From contig OY987298.1 in the NCBI GenBank assembly GCA_963920635.1, positions 125,993,735 to 126,057,734 on the forward strand: a stretch of 64,000 nucleotides of DNA, read 5' to 3'. The notes below the pieces were generated by a model. It ran no database searches. It saw only the letters and a program-made list of their open reading frames with translations, and had not been told where the DNA came from. Numbering within the stretch: the first letter of the stretch is position 1; every line of letters starts with the position of its first letter. Source of the DNA: Pseudeuparius sepicola. Taxonomy: Eukaryota > Arthropoda > Insecta > Coleoptera > Anthribidae. Made by a program: the position numbers and the translations under genes. Of this stretch, positions 34,440-46,024 are shown in pieces.

Positions 34440-34735
34440 GCTGGTCAGTTGCACGGCTGGAATTGAAGTTAATTGATTGGTTGGCTCTGTTGACGTAAAG
34501 TAGTCATAGGTTGACAACTTTCCGATCTTGTATTAAATGTAAGTTGTTTTTATAAACTTTTTATATAGCAGGTTTTTGGGTTTTCCCGCATTTGCATTTT
34601 TTTGCTGTCGTTCTTAGTTTGGAGGGTCTGATGATGCAAAAAATTGAGTTTGCGAAACCGGTCATCCAAAAAAGTAAAGTTTTATAGGATGATAAAGGCT
34701 TAAGTATCTTTTATATTACTTCATACAAAGGTTAT
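34440..34735 (+). mobile_element. Probable Penelope-like element terminal fragment carrying a hammerhead
   Basis: The hammerhead at 34618-34675 and downstream TTTTATAGGATGATAAAGG resemble the terminal repeat region of Penelope-like elements, which often carry hammerhead ribozymes. No reverse transcriptase lies beside it, so the extent is uncertain. Confidence 0.45.
34618..34675 (+). ncRNA. Hammerhead ribozyme, type I, short stem III
   Basis: All core positions are present in order: CTGATGA (34628-34634), stem II GCAAA/TTTGC (36-40 with 49-53), GAA (34654-34656), a stem III palindrome ACCGGT (34657-34662), and the cleavage-site C at 34663. Stem I is GGGT (34624-34627) with ATCC (34664-34667) and continues weakly (TTT with AAA). 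A loopless self-complementary stem III is characteristic of dimer-acting hammerheads in Penelope-like elements and retrozymes. Activity is inferred from the complete core. Confidence 0.75.
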
Positions 34736-35220
34736 TTATTCATTAAGTGGCACTTTAACTCCCGCTAAATTGACACTCGCTTCCCGTTGATTGATATCTT
34801 TACCACGTTTTATATAAAAAAATAATAATTGAGGCATTGAGTTTTATTACCAAAACGTAAACAATAAGGAAATTTGATGAACAATCATAAAAATTTACAT
34901 GTCTACCTATATTTTTATATTAATGTAATTTTTACAATAATTAAAAATAAACATCAAATAATATTATGGCGCACATGAAAACTGACTTTGTTGATTCCGT
35001 TACTTAGCAACGAACGGGGCAAAGCCGAATCATTCTTACTTGATTCAATATTTGACAGAAAATTGTCCGATTTTATTTAGTTCTTTATTTACCCAAATAT
35101 ATGCATACTTGCCTTATATCTCGGCAATGGATAAAATTATCCCTCGGCCAAAGGCCTCTGGCTATTATCTTCACCCTTTAACGCCCTTGATACATAAATA
35201 ACCATTATTTTATTTCTTCT
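34736..35220. other. No gene recognised
   Basis: AT-rich. At 35128-35210 it resembles the loop and end of the 24298-24432 hairpin (CCTCGGCCAAAGGCCTCTGG, then TGATACATAAATAACCATTA), a third, partial member of that repeat family. Confidence 0.45.
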
Positions 35221-35232
35221 AGACACACTATA

Positions 35233-35396
35233 GGTACCTTTTCAACCTCAAATTGGGACTAATCAATTTCAAATTGAGAATAAACAACTTCAAATTGAGA
35301 ATAGTCAACTTCAAATTGGGAATATACAATATGAAATTGAAAATCAACAACTTCATGTTATAAAAACACTTATCAACAAGAACAACTCAATTTATT
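35233..35396 (+). pseudogene. Candidate terminal exon encoding 7-residue coiled-coil repeats
   Basis: Five 21-bp units (consensus CAACTTCAAATTGAGAATA plus two bases) keep one reading frame and give heptads such as QLQIENS, ending with NKNNSIY and TAA at about 35396. A pyrimidine-rich acceptor (TTTCTTCTAG or ACTATAG) lies just upstream. Glutamine/isoleucine heptads at a C-terminus recall the coiled coils of MADF or Myb/SANT-like proteins encoded by some DNA transposons. No such domain is found upstream, so it is an orphan or a repeat that happens to stay open. Confidence 0.4.
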
Positions 35397-36228
35397 AACT
35401 AAAGTTTATAATATTAAGCAAAATTTGAATTACTTACATCAAAGTAAATACACAATAATTAATTATTTAATAATTAATAATTTTGCACTATTTACTTTCT
35501 AATTTCTATAAGCAAAATTTAGCTTGCGATTAATGATAAATAATAATAAATAAATGATAAATGTATAGAGATATATACCACATGTCTTAAATATGGCAAA
35601 TATGACATTTTAATTTAATAAGTATATACGGGGTTATTGGTAATTCGATACATTTTTTTGGAGATAAGGAGGTAAGGAGTAAATTTAATCCTAATATGCA
35701 TTATGCAAAACTCAATAGTTTTTGAGATATTTCAATATTTCTTAGTAGACAAAAAAAATTACAGAACTTTTTTAAACTTTTCAACTGGATTACTTGCCCA
35801 ACACTATGGTGTTATGTTTGGAATGAAAAAAATCCGGAAACATTTAGATCACTGTCAAATATAATAAAGTTTCACAAGGATAGGTATCCCGGCCAGATCT
35901 TTGTTGATTTCCACAAATTTGGAAGATACAGTGGTGAATGGCCAATGAGCCTGTTTCCAGTGTCGCTTCTTCTTCACATTATTTTGTAGTTTTCTGGATT
36001 CAACACCAACCTAACTTTTTCTTGTTGGTGTTTACTATGTTTTGTGAAATTTCGGCTCTGGTACTATCAGCTTGATGCTAGATGGCGCCACTGGTTGGTT
36101 TCTCACCTCCAAGTGCAAGTTACACTATTATAAGTGCTACCGTTTCGGTTTGAGTCGTTCTGGAAGGTTATGGCTGCCTTGATGAACCTAATAAGGGGAA
36201 ACAGCTGTCGTAGTCTACCTTCTCGAAC
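35397..36228. other. No gene; single-arm foldback fragment
   Basis: About 35625-36030 resembles one arm of a foldback element (start TATACGGGGTTATTGGTAAT), without an inverse partner in this window. No coding exon. Confidence 0.35.
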
Positions 36229-36335
36229 GATTCAAATATGAAAACACCGGCACATCCATTAGAACTTGGATGTTGGTATGATATTACCAGTTGTCAAAAT
36301 TTATAGTCCCATAAAGCCGCTAACTTTCTTTCTGT
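36229..36335. repeat. Half copy of the foldback at 9946-10131
   Basis: ATATGAAAACACCGGCACAT and the following ATTAGAACTTGGATG, ATGATATTACCAGTTGTC and ATAAAGCCGCTAACTTTC match the loop and right arm at 10030-10131. The other arm is absent. Confidence 0.85.
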
Positions 36336-36416
36336 AAAAAAAATGAAGGTTGTTGAAATTTATAATAATTTATACGTTTTTTTTAAATAATATCTCAGAA
36401 ATGAGACACTCTGTAT

Positions 36417-36996
36417 ACAGTGTGTCCATGGATTGGCTCCCAAAAATAGATAACATATTTTTATTTATGGGTTTATGAAAAAAAAGTTATTCTTCATAAA
36501 AACTCCTGCTTGTGCTCAAACGACCCAAAAGTATCTTATTTTGCCAAATTTATGTACCTACCGGGTGTTCAGAATTTAGAAAAATATGAAAGAAGCTAAG
36601 AACAAAGTGCCTTTATGTGTAAAGATACTATGAAAAGTAATTTGTAAAAGTTGTTTTGTTTGAAAACCTACGCCCCAGTAGCAAAATTTGACTGAGCGCC
36701 TAAATGTACAGGGACCGGCAAAAAGTCCACCTCCTATAAAATATGATTTCCTGTAAATTAATTTAATTTTTTCAAAATAAATTAAAACTTTATGCGTAAA
36801 GGGAATTGCTCTGTGAAACCTTCATAGTATACGAGGAATTGTGGAAAACTGCTAACTACCCTATTATAAAAAATATTTAATTAATTATTAATTTGGTGCT
36901 GAGGCGTAGCTTTTCAATTCCAACAACTTTTAAATAAAATTAAAGTATGAATAAAAAAGTTTCCACTCTTTGGGAGTCAATCGATGGACACGCTGT
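36417..36996. mobile_element. Foldback-type element, 0.58 kb
   Basis: Terminal ACAGTGTGTCCATGGATTGG and, inverse at the right, CAATCGATGGACACGCTGT. Inner pairing is weaker than in other foldbacks. A CAGGGACCGGCAAAAAGTCC block near 36712 resembles another element's terminus. Confidence 0.6.
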
Positions 36997-37846
36997 ATGT
37001 ATAAAAACATTATGTATACAAGTTATTAAGTATCTACTAGGTACCTACTTATCCTGCCATGAAAAACAAACGCCTCTTCCTTTCATATTTATTAGGGCCG
37101 TTTATAACGCGTTTACTTTAAAATTTATTAGAGACGACGGAATGTGAAAAAGGCCAAAAATTAAAAATTAATTTTTAATAAGGGGTTGTGCCGGGAAGAA
37201 ATGGCTCGAATAAAAAAAGAGATCATTTCAATCCGACCCCATAGCGGTCTCGCGAAATTCTGAACACGCCCTTGCCTGCGCACATATGAATTTGCATATT
37301 ACGTTGAATATGCGTAAAACATTTATATTCGGGGAGGCTCAGTAAACAGGGGACGACAAGATCTTTTCAGGCTGCCCCCGTCTGGCACGCATATTTATTT
37401 TCGGGAAAGGGGAGAGTAAAAGTGAATTTATATTATATTAGACTGGTGTAATGAAAATATAAAACCCGCCGTATATTTTCAAGTTTTCCTTTTTCATGCG
37501 CCCCGCTAAAAGCAAAAGGCAATGATGCTTTCCACTTTCTGGTAAAAGAGGGGAACTCGCCACCGAACTATGTAAAATTTCCCATAGAACAAGCCAAATC
37601 TGTCAATAAATTAAACCACAAGTTCGCAACAAATTATACTGATTAAAAGACAATATTATAACATAAAATATTTTTTAACTGATTTGGTGTCTATACTCTT
37701 TTCGCCTACATCAGCAACACCACGGTATAAAAAAAGTGGAGCCGCAGCACAAGGCATAAGGTCAGAAAGTAAAGATGTTCGATTTTACGTCCTGCTATAA
37801 AATACGTCGTAAACTCACCGTTGTCCGAAAGGTCAGATAATAATTT
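36997..37846. other. Gene-free; GC-richer island at 37150-37600
   Basis: Unique-looking, CpG-bearing text with no open frame supported by motifs. It ends in an acceptor-like TAATTTTAG before the candidate exon at 37847. Confidence 0.35.
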
Positions 37847-38075
37847 TAGTGTTGAGGTGATCGTACACGTTCAATCTGAGCGTCGGTCGACCGAAGGAAA
37901 AAGGCAAACGTTAAATTTTTACTGCTCAAACATGAACTACGAGTTTCAGTGGCGAGTCGATACTGTAGAAATTGGAACCAGTGTCTGTTCCGAAGCAAAA
38001 TATCTGAAAAAATATGATTATGCTGATGCTGAGTTAGGCATAGAAACACTTTTGCTGAATCTAAAGAAATTATAA
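37847..38075 (+). CDS. Candidate last exon of an unknown protein
   Basis: Follows the acceptor-like ATAATTTTAG and stays open for 76 codons to TAA. The end reads SEAKYLKKYDYADAELGIET then LLLNLKKL. Amino-acid composition looks genuine, but I recognise no domain. No upstream exon could be placed. The first in-frame ATG is at 37932, which would leave a 47-residue peptide. It may equally be a chance open frame. Confidence 0.25.
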
Positions 38076-39113
38076 TTTATAATAGGCTGTTCGTATTTTT
38101 TAGGGTATGTCCACGCTAAAAGTGTCTCATTACCCCTATAACTGTTTAATTTTTTGTGGTAGAAAAAAAAGTTTTAGATAAAAGTTGTAGGGAATATAAT
38201 GCAGTTTTCTGCGACAGTAGTAAATTTTGTACAGGGTGTTTCGCAAATGCGTGACAAACCAGATTTACTCTTTTTTAATAGAACACCCTATATATTTTTA
38301 CATTTTTGAAATATGCTCGTGAAGGCAATCAAAATGATATAAAACATTGAATCATTATCATTTTTGATCTTGAAATATTCCGTTTTAAATATTTTTTTGC
38401 GGATATCGTGATAAATATTTTTTTAAACCAGGATCCTAACGTAATAAAATTCCAAAATGTTTAGTAGATTTCACATTTTATACTGATATTCTACAGGGTG
38501 TTTCGAAAAACAGTGTACAGGTTTCTAGAAAAACATGAAAAAATAACACGAAAAGTTCATATAAAATGGGGTAAAAAACTCATACCTAAAAAGATACGCA
38601 AGGTGCAAAAATTAAAATTTTATTTTATATTTTTGCAAATAAATTTTGAAGAGATTTGCACGAAATCTCGTAGCTAGGGTTATTTTGAGGTAAGAAATTG
38701 AAATATTGGCATTGGTTTGATGTGATCGTATAGGGAGCGCCACCTACGGCATTTAACGTGATTTAAAACGTCATAATTTTTTAATTTTTTCTATAAAGCT
38801 TTTACGAAAAAGTTCTACTTTATAGATGTCTCTAGGAGTAACCATTTCGGGATATTTGCTATTTAAAATTTCCATGTAACATTTCTATCAAAATTGGCAT
38901 TACTTCAGAGTAGGTTTTGACTACGACAAACAATAGTAAAACGATTTTAACTGAATATTGTTTGTTAATAAAATAAGAGTTTCAAAGGTTCACGAGGATT
39001 TTCAGATTTTACTGGTACTCAATATTCTCCAAATAAAATGATAAACATTTGAGATTTTATTATATTATTCTCTTGGTTAAAACAAATACGTTTTGTTATT
39101 GCATTGATCGTCT
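38076..39113. repeat. Fragments of foldback-type repeats
   Basis: TACAGGGTGTTTCGCAAATG near 38232 and CTACAGGGTGTTTCGAAAAA near 38493 are foldback-type termini in the same orientation, without inverse partners. These are single-arm remnants. No gene. Confidence 0.5.
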
Positions 39114-40358
39114 ACAGGGTGTTTCATCTTAAGTGCGAACACCCCCGTAAAATTTGTATTCTCCATCCGATTTTAGCCGCGTTTTTTTCTAAAAATAGGC
39201 CACAAAAAACTCTACGTTGGTGAAAAATTTCAGGCTTAATGTCAATTTTCAAGGCATACTACAAATTTTTTTTCTAGTAAAAAATGACGAAAACCATTTA
39301 GCGATTTTTTTATTTAAAATCTGACACCACAGCGTTAATCAAAACAACCTAAAACCCCCGTATACCAAATTTGAACAAAAAATATACAGGGAGTTCCATT
39401 CTGCAGGGTGTCAAATTTGAGCAAAGTATGAATTTTAAAGGCATCTGGAGAGTCAAGAAAGTGTGCCATGGAATCCCGTCAAAACAGATGAATGATCAAC
39501 AGGACTACTCAAAGTGTTGGTGTGCAAAGATTCAATAAAAAAATGTACAGGGTCTTTTTCTCTGGGCGATATCAAAATGCTTAATTTTTATTAAACTTTA
39601 TATTGGTCAGGAGTGCTCTGGAATCATTGAATAAATATTACAAAAGCAATTTATTCAACCATCAACATCCAACCAACAAATAAAAACAATTCAAATTGTT
39701 GGACCTTTATCAATAAAGTCACTGTCTAGATGATACATTTTTTGTGCGTTTGCTGTTATGGCACACCAGCCACCTGAACTCATATGGACTTACTGACTGG
39801 CAGGCTTCTGTATTTTTTAGACTTAGTTCGTTTGTAATGTCTGGGGTGGTTTTGATATACTCGATTTTTGACCTGTATAAAGTTTAAAAAATTCAGCATT
39901 TCGAGTTGCTGCAGAGAAGAACACCTTGTATATTTTTCATTGGATCTTTGCATATCGACACTGTGAGTGGTCCTGTTCATCATCCAACTGTTTCGAAGTA
40001 ATTCCATGGCACACTTGACTAGCCAGATGAGTTTAAAATTCCTATTTTGCTCAACTTTCACAGTCTGCAGAATGGAACTCCCTGTATATATTTTGTTCAA
40101 CTTTGGTATAAATGGGTTTTAGGTTGTTCTGATTAACGCTGTGGTGTCAGGTTTTAAATAAAAAAATCGCTAAATGGTTTTCGTCATTTTTTACTAGAAA
40201 AAAAATTTGTAGTAGGCCTTGAAAATTGACATTAAGACCTGAAATTTTGCACGAACGTAGAGCTTTTTGTGGCCTATTTTTAGAAAAAAACGCGGCTAAA
40301 ATCGGATGGAAAATACAAATTTTACGGGGGTGTTCGCACTTAAGATGAAACACCCTGT
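39114..40358. mobile_element. Foldback element (family with 4719-5948)
   Basis: Ends ACAGGGTGTTTCATCTTAAG and CTTAAGATGAAACACCCTGT are inverse. Arms of about 600 bp match those at 4719-5948, including the CCCCCGTAAAATTTGTATT block and the AAACAACCTAAA/TTTAGGTTGTTT pairs. No transposase remnant recognised. Confidence 0.85.
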
Positions 40359-41792
40359 ATATTTAACACGAATCCTCAAATTCATAATTTAAAATAACAA
40401 TTCTAGATTAACTCTTCGACTTTCAACTAAGTGCATGCAAACCACTTTATTATCAAGTTTTGATAGCCTACAATAACAGCCGTCCTCCTTTTACAGTTTT
40501 AAGTGATCTCAAAACGATTCCGAATCATCCCGAAATCAATCAGCTGATATCGAGTGTTGCTTTTACAAATGTTCAAAGGTTCCATAGCTTTTCATGCGAT
40601 TTGTGTTAGTTTTTAGTATCGAATTGGTCATAGTTCAAAACTCTTTTGTACAAAATTTCAATACTCTAAATTATACAGGTTGTTCACCAAATGGGGCCAA
40701 CATTCGAAAAAATTGGGTGAGTTTTTTGAAAATCGGCGGCGAAAATCAAGCCATAAAGGTATATTCCCATTTAAAGCTGTCGTTTGCGTGAAAAATAATG
40801 GTATGTGTCCAGCAATTACGAATGGGCACTGTCTGCAGTAATGCGGCCGCAATTTACAGCCGCTTTATATCCATTTAATTTCGCACTCGGTATTTAAATT
40901 GCGCGTCGTTTAGACGGTCGCTTTATTGTCTAGAATGCGCCGTCTGACATCGGAATGCGCATTTCTCACGTGTGGACGCCACGTGTCTTACTCCATTTGT
41001 GAGTAGGTATAGTAATAATTCGTTCCGCGAAATACGGAAAAATGTTCGCTAATCGCGCCCAAACCCCGTTTAGGTCCATCGGGGGTAATCTGATTATGGA
41101 CCTATATCTGGCGGAAATAAAATCAAGCTTATCTCTATTTTTCAATTGGCAATTGGCTTGTAGCACAATGGCTTATAAAAGCAATGTTGAGTGATGGCCA
41201 TCGTTATCGAGATGTCACTGTCTTTAAATTCTCAAAAAATTTAGAGTTTCATTTTATAATTTTCCAGTTTTTCAGTTAAATATATTCAAACGAAATTTGG
41301 TACAGACCATGTACGCCTTGTACCAATACAAATTTACCCAAATAGCCAGAGACGGAGATAATGGGTGTACTCCAAATTTATTTTACCAAAAATACTAATA
41401 CGACCCTCCAAGAAATTTTGTTTAGCGCAAAGTGTGGACTTTTTGTTTTTTAGAAAGTTAAGTCTTCATGGCAAATTTGATTTTTCTCTTTTCGATCTAT
41501 TTTAATAGGTGCGTAAAATAATTAATTATTTTAAATTTTATATTTGGCTAGAACTTGGATCAAGACCCGCATGACATCATAATTTAATTGTTGTTTGTAA
41601 TTTGAAATGGCCATAGTGTAGGAAAAAAAAATGGCAACTTGTTATAGATTATAGGGAGGCATTCTATGGTTGCAGATATGTCAGCTTGTGACGTTTAGAA
41701 TGTCCCATACTTTAAACATAAATAATATAAATAAGGATTGACTTTTATACCTAACTAAATCTAATTAAATTAAAATACCCATACTTTAACAT
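40359..41792. other. About 1.4 kb without a recognised gene; GC-richer patch at 40800-41110
   Basis: A lone foldback-like terminus (TACAGGTTGTTCACCAAATG, 40674) lies left of the patch. Open frames at 40594-40791 and 40966-41166 show no motif. Confidence 0.35.
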
Positions 41793-43027
41793 ACAGGGTG
41801 TATCTGAACTGATGGTCAAAAATGAAACCACGTATTCTTGGAGTCAAAATAAGGGCACTTCTTCATATATTTTTTTCTCCTACGGGCCATAGTTTTTTTT
41901 ATACAGAGCGTAGAAATTTAGAGAAAAATACACATATTTCTTAGTATCTCTAGAAGTATACGGGATATTTTCTTCAAACTTGGCGTGTCACATGAGCGGA
42001 TGAGTTGTCAAATTTAAGGTTAATATGAAGCTTGTGAGGCCCCAGTTGCGGAGATACAGGGTTTTATTAAAATTAATTAGTTCAGAAAAATATGAATACC
42101 CTGTATAATCGCATTTTTTAAATTTGTTTTGAATGGTAAATTCAATGGTTAACAAAAAGTATCTCTTAGTATTTTTTCATATTCTTAGCCGTTTTTAAAT
42201 TATTTTCAAAGAACGGCAATCCTGCAATAAACAAGTCATTTTAAGAATAAATCTAACAATCTGTGGATGTCAATTAAACTTGGCATTATTAGAATTATTT
42301 GGCTGCCAACTTTGCAGTTTAGTATCAATATTTTGAAAAATTATATTTTTATTTGAAAAATTGACTAATGCTCTTTTTTGCCATGGACTTGCCAATGGCA
42401 ATAATAAACATGCGGAAACGCATAGTTGCGTGTATTGAAAGAGACGGCGGTCATTTCGAACATTTAATAATTTAATTTTCTAATAGCAATAAGTTTCTTT
42501 TATTATTGTTTTTGCTTTTGTATTTTGTTAAATAAAGTTTAATTGACATCCACAGATTGCTAGATTTAATCTTAAAGTGACTATTTTTCATTGCAGCGTT
42601 GCCGTTCTTTAAAAATAATTAAGAAACGGCTGCGAATATGAAAAAATACTAAGAGATACTTTTTGTTAACCATTCTATTCACCACCCAAAACAAATTTAA
42701 AAAATTCGATTATACAGGGTATTCATATTTTTCTGAACTAATTAATTTTACTAACACCCTGTATCTCCGCAACTGGGAGCCTCAGAAGCTTCATGTCAAC
42801 CTTAAGTTTGACGGCTCATCTGCTCATGTGACATGCCAAGTTTGAAGAAAATATCTCGTATACTTCTAGAAATACTAAGAAATGTGTGTATTTTTCTCCA
42901 AACTTCTTCGCTCTGTATAAAAAAAAACTATGGCCCGTAGGAGAAAAAAATATATGAAGAAGTGCCATTATTTTGACTCCAAGAATACGTGGTTTCATTT
43001 TTGACCATCAGTTTAGTTACACCCTGT
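41793..43027. mobile_element. Foldback element with a mariner-type transposase C-terminus in its loop
   Basis: Ends ACAGGGTGTATCTGAACTGA and TCAGTTTAGTTACACCCTGT pair. Arms of about 480 bp include CACGTATTCTTGGAGTC and GACTCCAAGAATACGTG. The loop (about 42290-42540) encodes the end of a transposase at 42410-42475. Confidence 0.9.
42410..42475 (+). pseudogene. C-terminal end of a mariner-type transposase
   Basis: MRKRIVACIERDGGHFEHLI, one more residue and TAA. R-x-C-I-x-x-x-GGHFEHL is the characteristic C-terminus of many insect mariner-type (IS630/Tc1/mariner) transposases. Only this tail is recognisable. Upstream reading is too decayed to follow. Its place between the arms of the palindrome makes it likely the element's own gene. 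Confidence 0.75.
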
Positions 43028-43154
43028 ATAGTACCGAGTCCTAAGAATTGTAAGACGTTACAATTTATCTATTTTAATTATTTTTCACCGCAAAATTAAA
43101 GTTTAAATTTGGTGTAGCGGGATTTTTTGCGGACGGTTTCAAAAATGCTTCTAA

Positions 43155-43545
43155 CTATCTATAGTCTATCCAAGTTACAGCGGCAGTAGTCACATGACCG
43201 CCTTGCGATCGATTACCAAGGTCGGACTAATATAAGATTCCAAGTGGCTTGTAATTCTGAACTAATTCTTTTAGAAGTTCTAAAATGTGTCTTTCTGCCT
43301 TTCGTGGATCTTTATAAATTTCCTTAAATTAAGTAGCAAAGTAAATTTACAGAATATACTACTCGCGATCCGATCTAAAATATGCAGGATACTCGACTGA
43401 GGGAAGAACCGGCCCTGCATTCTGCTCGCCGCGTAAACACTTGACATTTTATGACGGCCAGACCAATAAGAGAATAGGTCACGTGGTGGCCAATGTTTTG
43501 AACCACTGCCGCTGTATCTTGGATAGACTTTAGTCTATGTTCACA
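43155..43545. repeat. Inverted-repeat element, 0.39 kb
   Basis: AGTCTATCCAAGTTACAGCG and CGCTGTATCTTGGATAGACT are inverse arms of about 40 bp, followed by the weaker pair CATGACCGCC/GGTGGCCAATG. No coding sequence is supported. Confidence 0.65.
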
Positions 43546-43898
43546 GGTACAAATCATCCTTAATTGTTTATTGTGGGTAGATGAACAAATAGGAAGTTCA
43601 CATAACCAACAATCTTGAATGGTTACCCTATACTCTCTATCCCTTTCTAAGATTTGTAGTTGTATTGTTTTATTATATTATAATGTATTTATTGTAATTT
43701 ATTGACAAAGGTAGCACTATTATTGTGTAATAACTTGGTGTAAATTTTTGACAAATGTGAGCATTACACTGATCTCAGATTACTAGAACGCATATTATAC
43801 TCATACAAACCATACATAGGCATCATTTAATTCTTACTTGTTTGTTACGAAAATGCCGTCTCAGAACAATGGAACTCTTACATCGTCAGATTTTCAAG
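43546..43898. other. No feature recognised
   Basis: AT-rich. A short plausible frame starts at 43852 (MPSQNNGTLTSSDFQDD) and runs into the tandem duplication that follows, without a recognised domain. Confidence 0.3.
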
Positions 43899-44126
43899 AC
43901 GACCTTCCTTCCTGCTACAACTAAGTGCATATTTCTGACTTGGAATAACGAATTGTTTTCGCCCGTGCTCTTGGTTCCAAATATCTAAGAACTTTTGAGC
44001 AAAATACTACAGACGACCTTCCTTCCTGCTTCAACTAAGTGCATATTTCTGACTTGGAATAACGAATTGTTTTCGCCCGTGTTCTTGGTTCCAAATATCT
44101 AAGAACTTTTGAGCAAAATACTACAG
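43899..44126. repeat. Tandem duplication, 114-bp unit, two copies
   Basis: ACGACCTTCCTTCCTGCT...CAAAATACTACAG is repeated head to tail (43899-44012 and 44013-44126) with only isolated differences such as CTACAACT/CTTCAACT and GTGCTC/GTGTTC. The near identity indicates a recent duplication. Confidence 0.9.
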
Positions 44127-44544
44127 CAAAGACAAACTAGAAAATACTGGCGTGATTTGTCTTTGCTTATCTGTGCCTGAAGTTCCACTAGTTATTTTTT
44201 AATGTAAATCCAAATCGCTTCGAGAAGCCTAAATCCAACGGCTCATACCTTCCTTAAAAACATCATCTCGCGGAGCCTACCTTTAATATGACAACGTTGC
44301 GTCGCATATATGACCTTCTTGAGACAGAAAATCGAATAGTTACGATTTAAGTAGATATGCAAAACAGGCTAAGATTATCGTGTGCTGGCTGTTGGAAAGG
44401 TAGGCCTGCCAAGAAGTCGGTCTGGCGAGAAGTCGCATTGTTGGGATTCTGGAGTGGCAGTAGTAGGTGTCTAGTAACGCACTACAGTAAAGGGTTTGAT
44501 TTGTTATTATGATATAGCAAAAGAGAAGACGTCAACTAAAAAAA
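44127..44544. other. No feature recognised
   Basis: Moderately GC-rich text between two tandem duplications. No open frame with known motif. Confidence 0.35.
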
Positions 44545-45419
44545 TTCGTAGCTACTTCGATCCATCCCCTTTAAAAGTGTAACCTTACAGTGAAATTTAA
44601 TTTCCGGTTTCTATTTATTGCTGCACGGATGTTTCTCTCTTGCGTACAAGGTAACACTTTAAAAGGGAAGTTTCAGTATAGTGGAGTTTTAGACATTTAT
44701 TATATCATTTATTCACAATTTCGTTTCTCTCTGAACTTTATAATAAAACTGGGCGATCGTACAAGATTACGTATGTTTGAGGTATAGTTTTGCAATTATA
44801 TAAATAGAAAAACATAATATACAAGGGAACATGGAGTGATTTATAAGTGGCAATTTTTGTTTAATTACCTATTCAACGAAATTCAATTTGAATAAGTTTT
44901 TAGTTGCAAAGAAAAATAGCCAACTGCAGAAAGGAGTCAAGAAGTCAGTAGCAAACAACTTGTTTCATTAAATAATTCGTAGCTACTTCGATCCATCCCC
45001 TTTAAAAGTGTAACCTTACAGTGAAATTTAATTTCCGGTTGCTATTTATTGCTGCACGGATGTTTCTCTCTTGCGTACAAGGTAATATACGCAAAGCTTA
45101 ACACTTTAAAATTGAAGTTTCAGTATAGTGGAGTTTTAGACTTTTATTATATTATTTATTCACAATTTCGTTTCTCTCTGAACTTTATAATAAAACTGGG
45201 CGATCGTACAAGATTACGTATGTTTGAGATAGTTTTGCAATTATATAAATAGAAAAACATAATATACAAGGGAACATGGAGTGATTTATAAGTGACAATT
45301 TTTGTTTAATTACCTATCCAACGAAATTTAATTTGAAGAAGTTTTTAGTTGCAAAGAAAAATAGCCAACTGCAGAAAGGAGTCAAGAAGTCAGTAGCAAA
45401 CAACTTGTTTTATTAAATG
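44545..45419. repeat. Tandem duplication, ~430-bp unit, two copies
   Basis: ATTCGTAGCTACTTCGATCC through GCAAACAACTTGTTT repeats at 44545-44974 and 44975-45419. The second copy carries a ~15-bp insertion (ATACGCAAAGCTTA region, 45088). The small frames in each copy are duplicates and show no domain. It could be a 5' monomer array of a retroelement, but this is not shown. Confidence 0.85.
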
Positions 45420-46024
45420 AACCGGATTCCAAAAGTTTTATTAAAACATTTGTAGAACGCAATACAAAGAACACTCAAATTGCTTTAGTAGTATAAACCA
45501 TTACCAGTACTTTTGTAATATATTTTAAATGATTTTTTTTCCAAACTCTGACTTGAAAAAGTACAGAATGTCTGCCACGCTGATTCTCTTTATTAAATAA
45601 TAAAAAATAATAATTAAATTCGATGAATTCTCCTAAGCCTGAATAAAGAAACTGAAGCGCAGCAAGTGTCCAGCGAGCCAGTCGAGCAGGTTCTGAGTTC
45701 TCTGAGAGAATTTAGGGTTGGCGCCACTGGCTTACAGCAACTTAAGCTAGTAAGTCTACACCTGGTTAAAAAAAGAAATATATTTCAAAATATTAAGCCA
45801 GTAAAGTTATCGAGGTAACCAAGTTGAAACAGGCTATACATGCAATGGACATTGTGCATACATAATAAGGGCAAATAAGCTTATTGTTGATGGTGACCAT
45901 TATACATCTACAGATTTACAAGAGATAGCCACTTCAGTTCCAGTTTCTACTAAAGAAAATATTGTACTAAATCTCAACAATCTCAGTCCAAACTCGTTGC
46001 CTTGGTTACCACCTTTATTGTTTA
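45420..46024. other. No firm gene; open stretch 45870-46035
   Basis: A plus-strand reading with coding-like runs (DGDHYTSTDLQEIATSVPVS) is seen but is bounded by stops and has no recognised family. It may belong to a decayed retroelement near the LTR-like promoter that follows. Confidence 0.3.
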
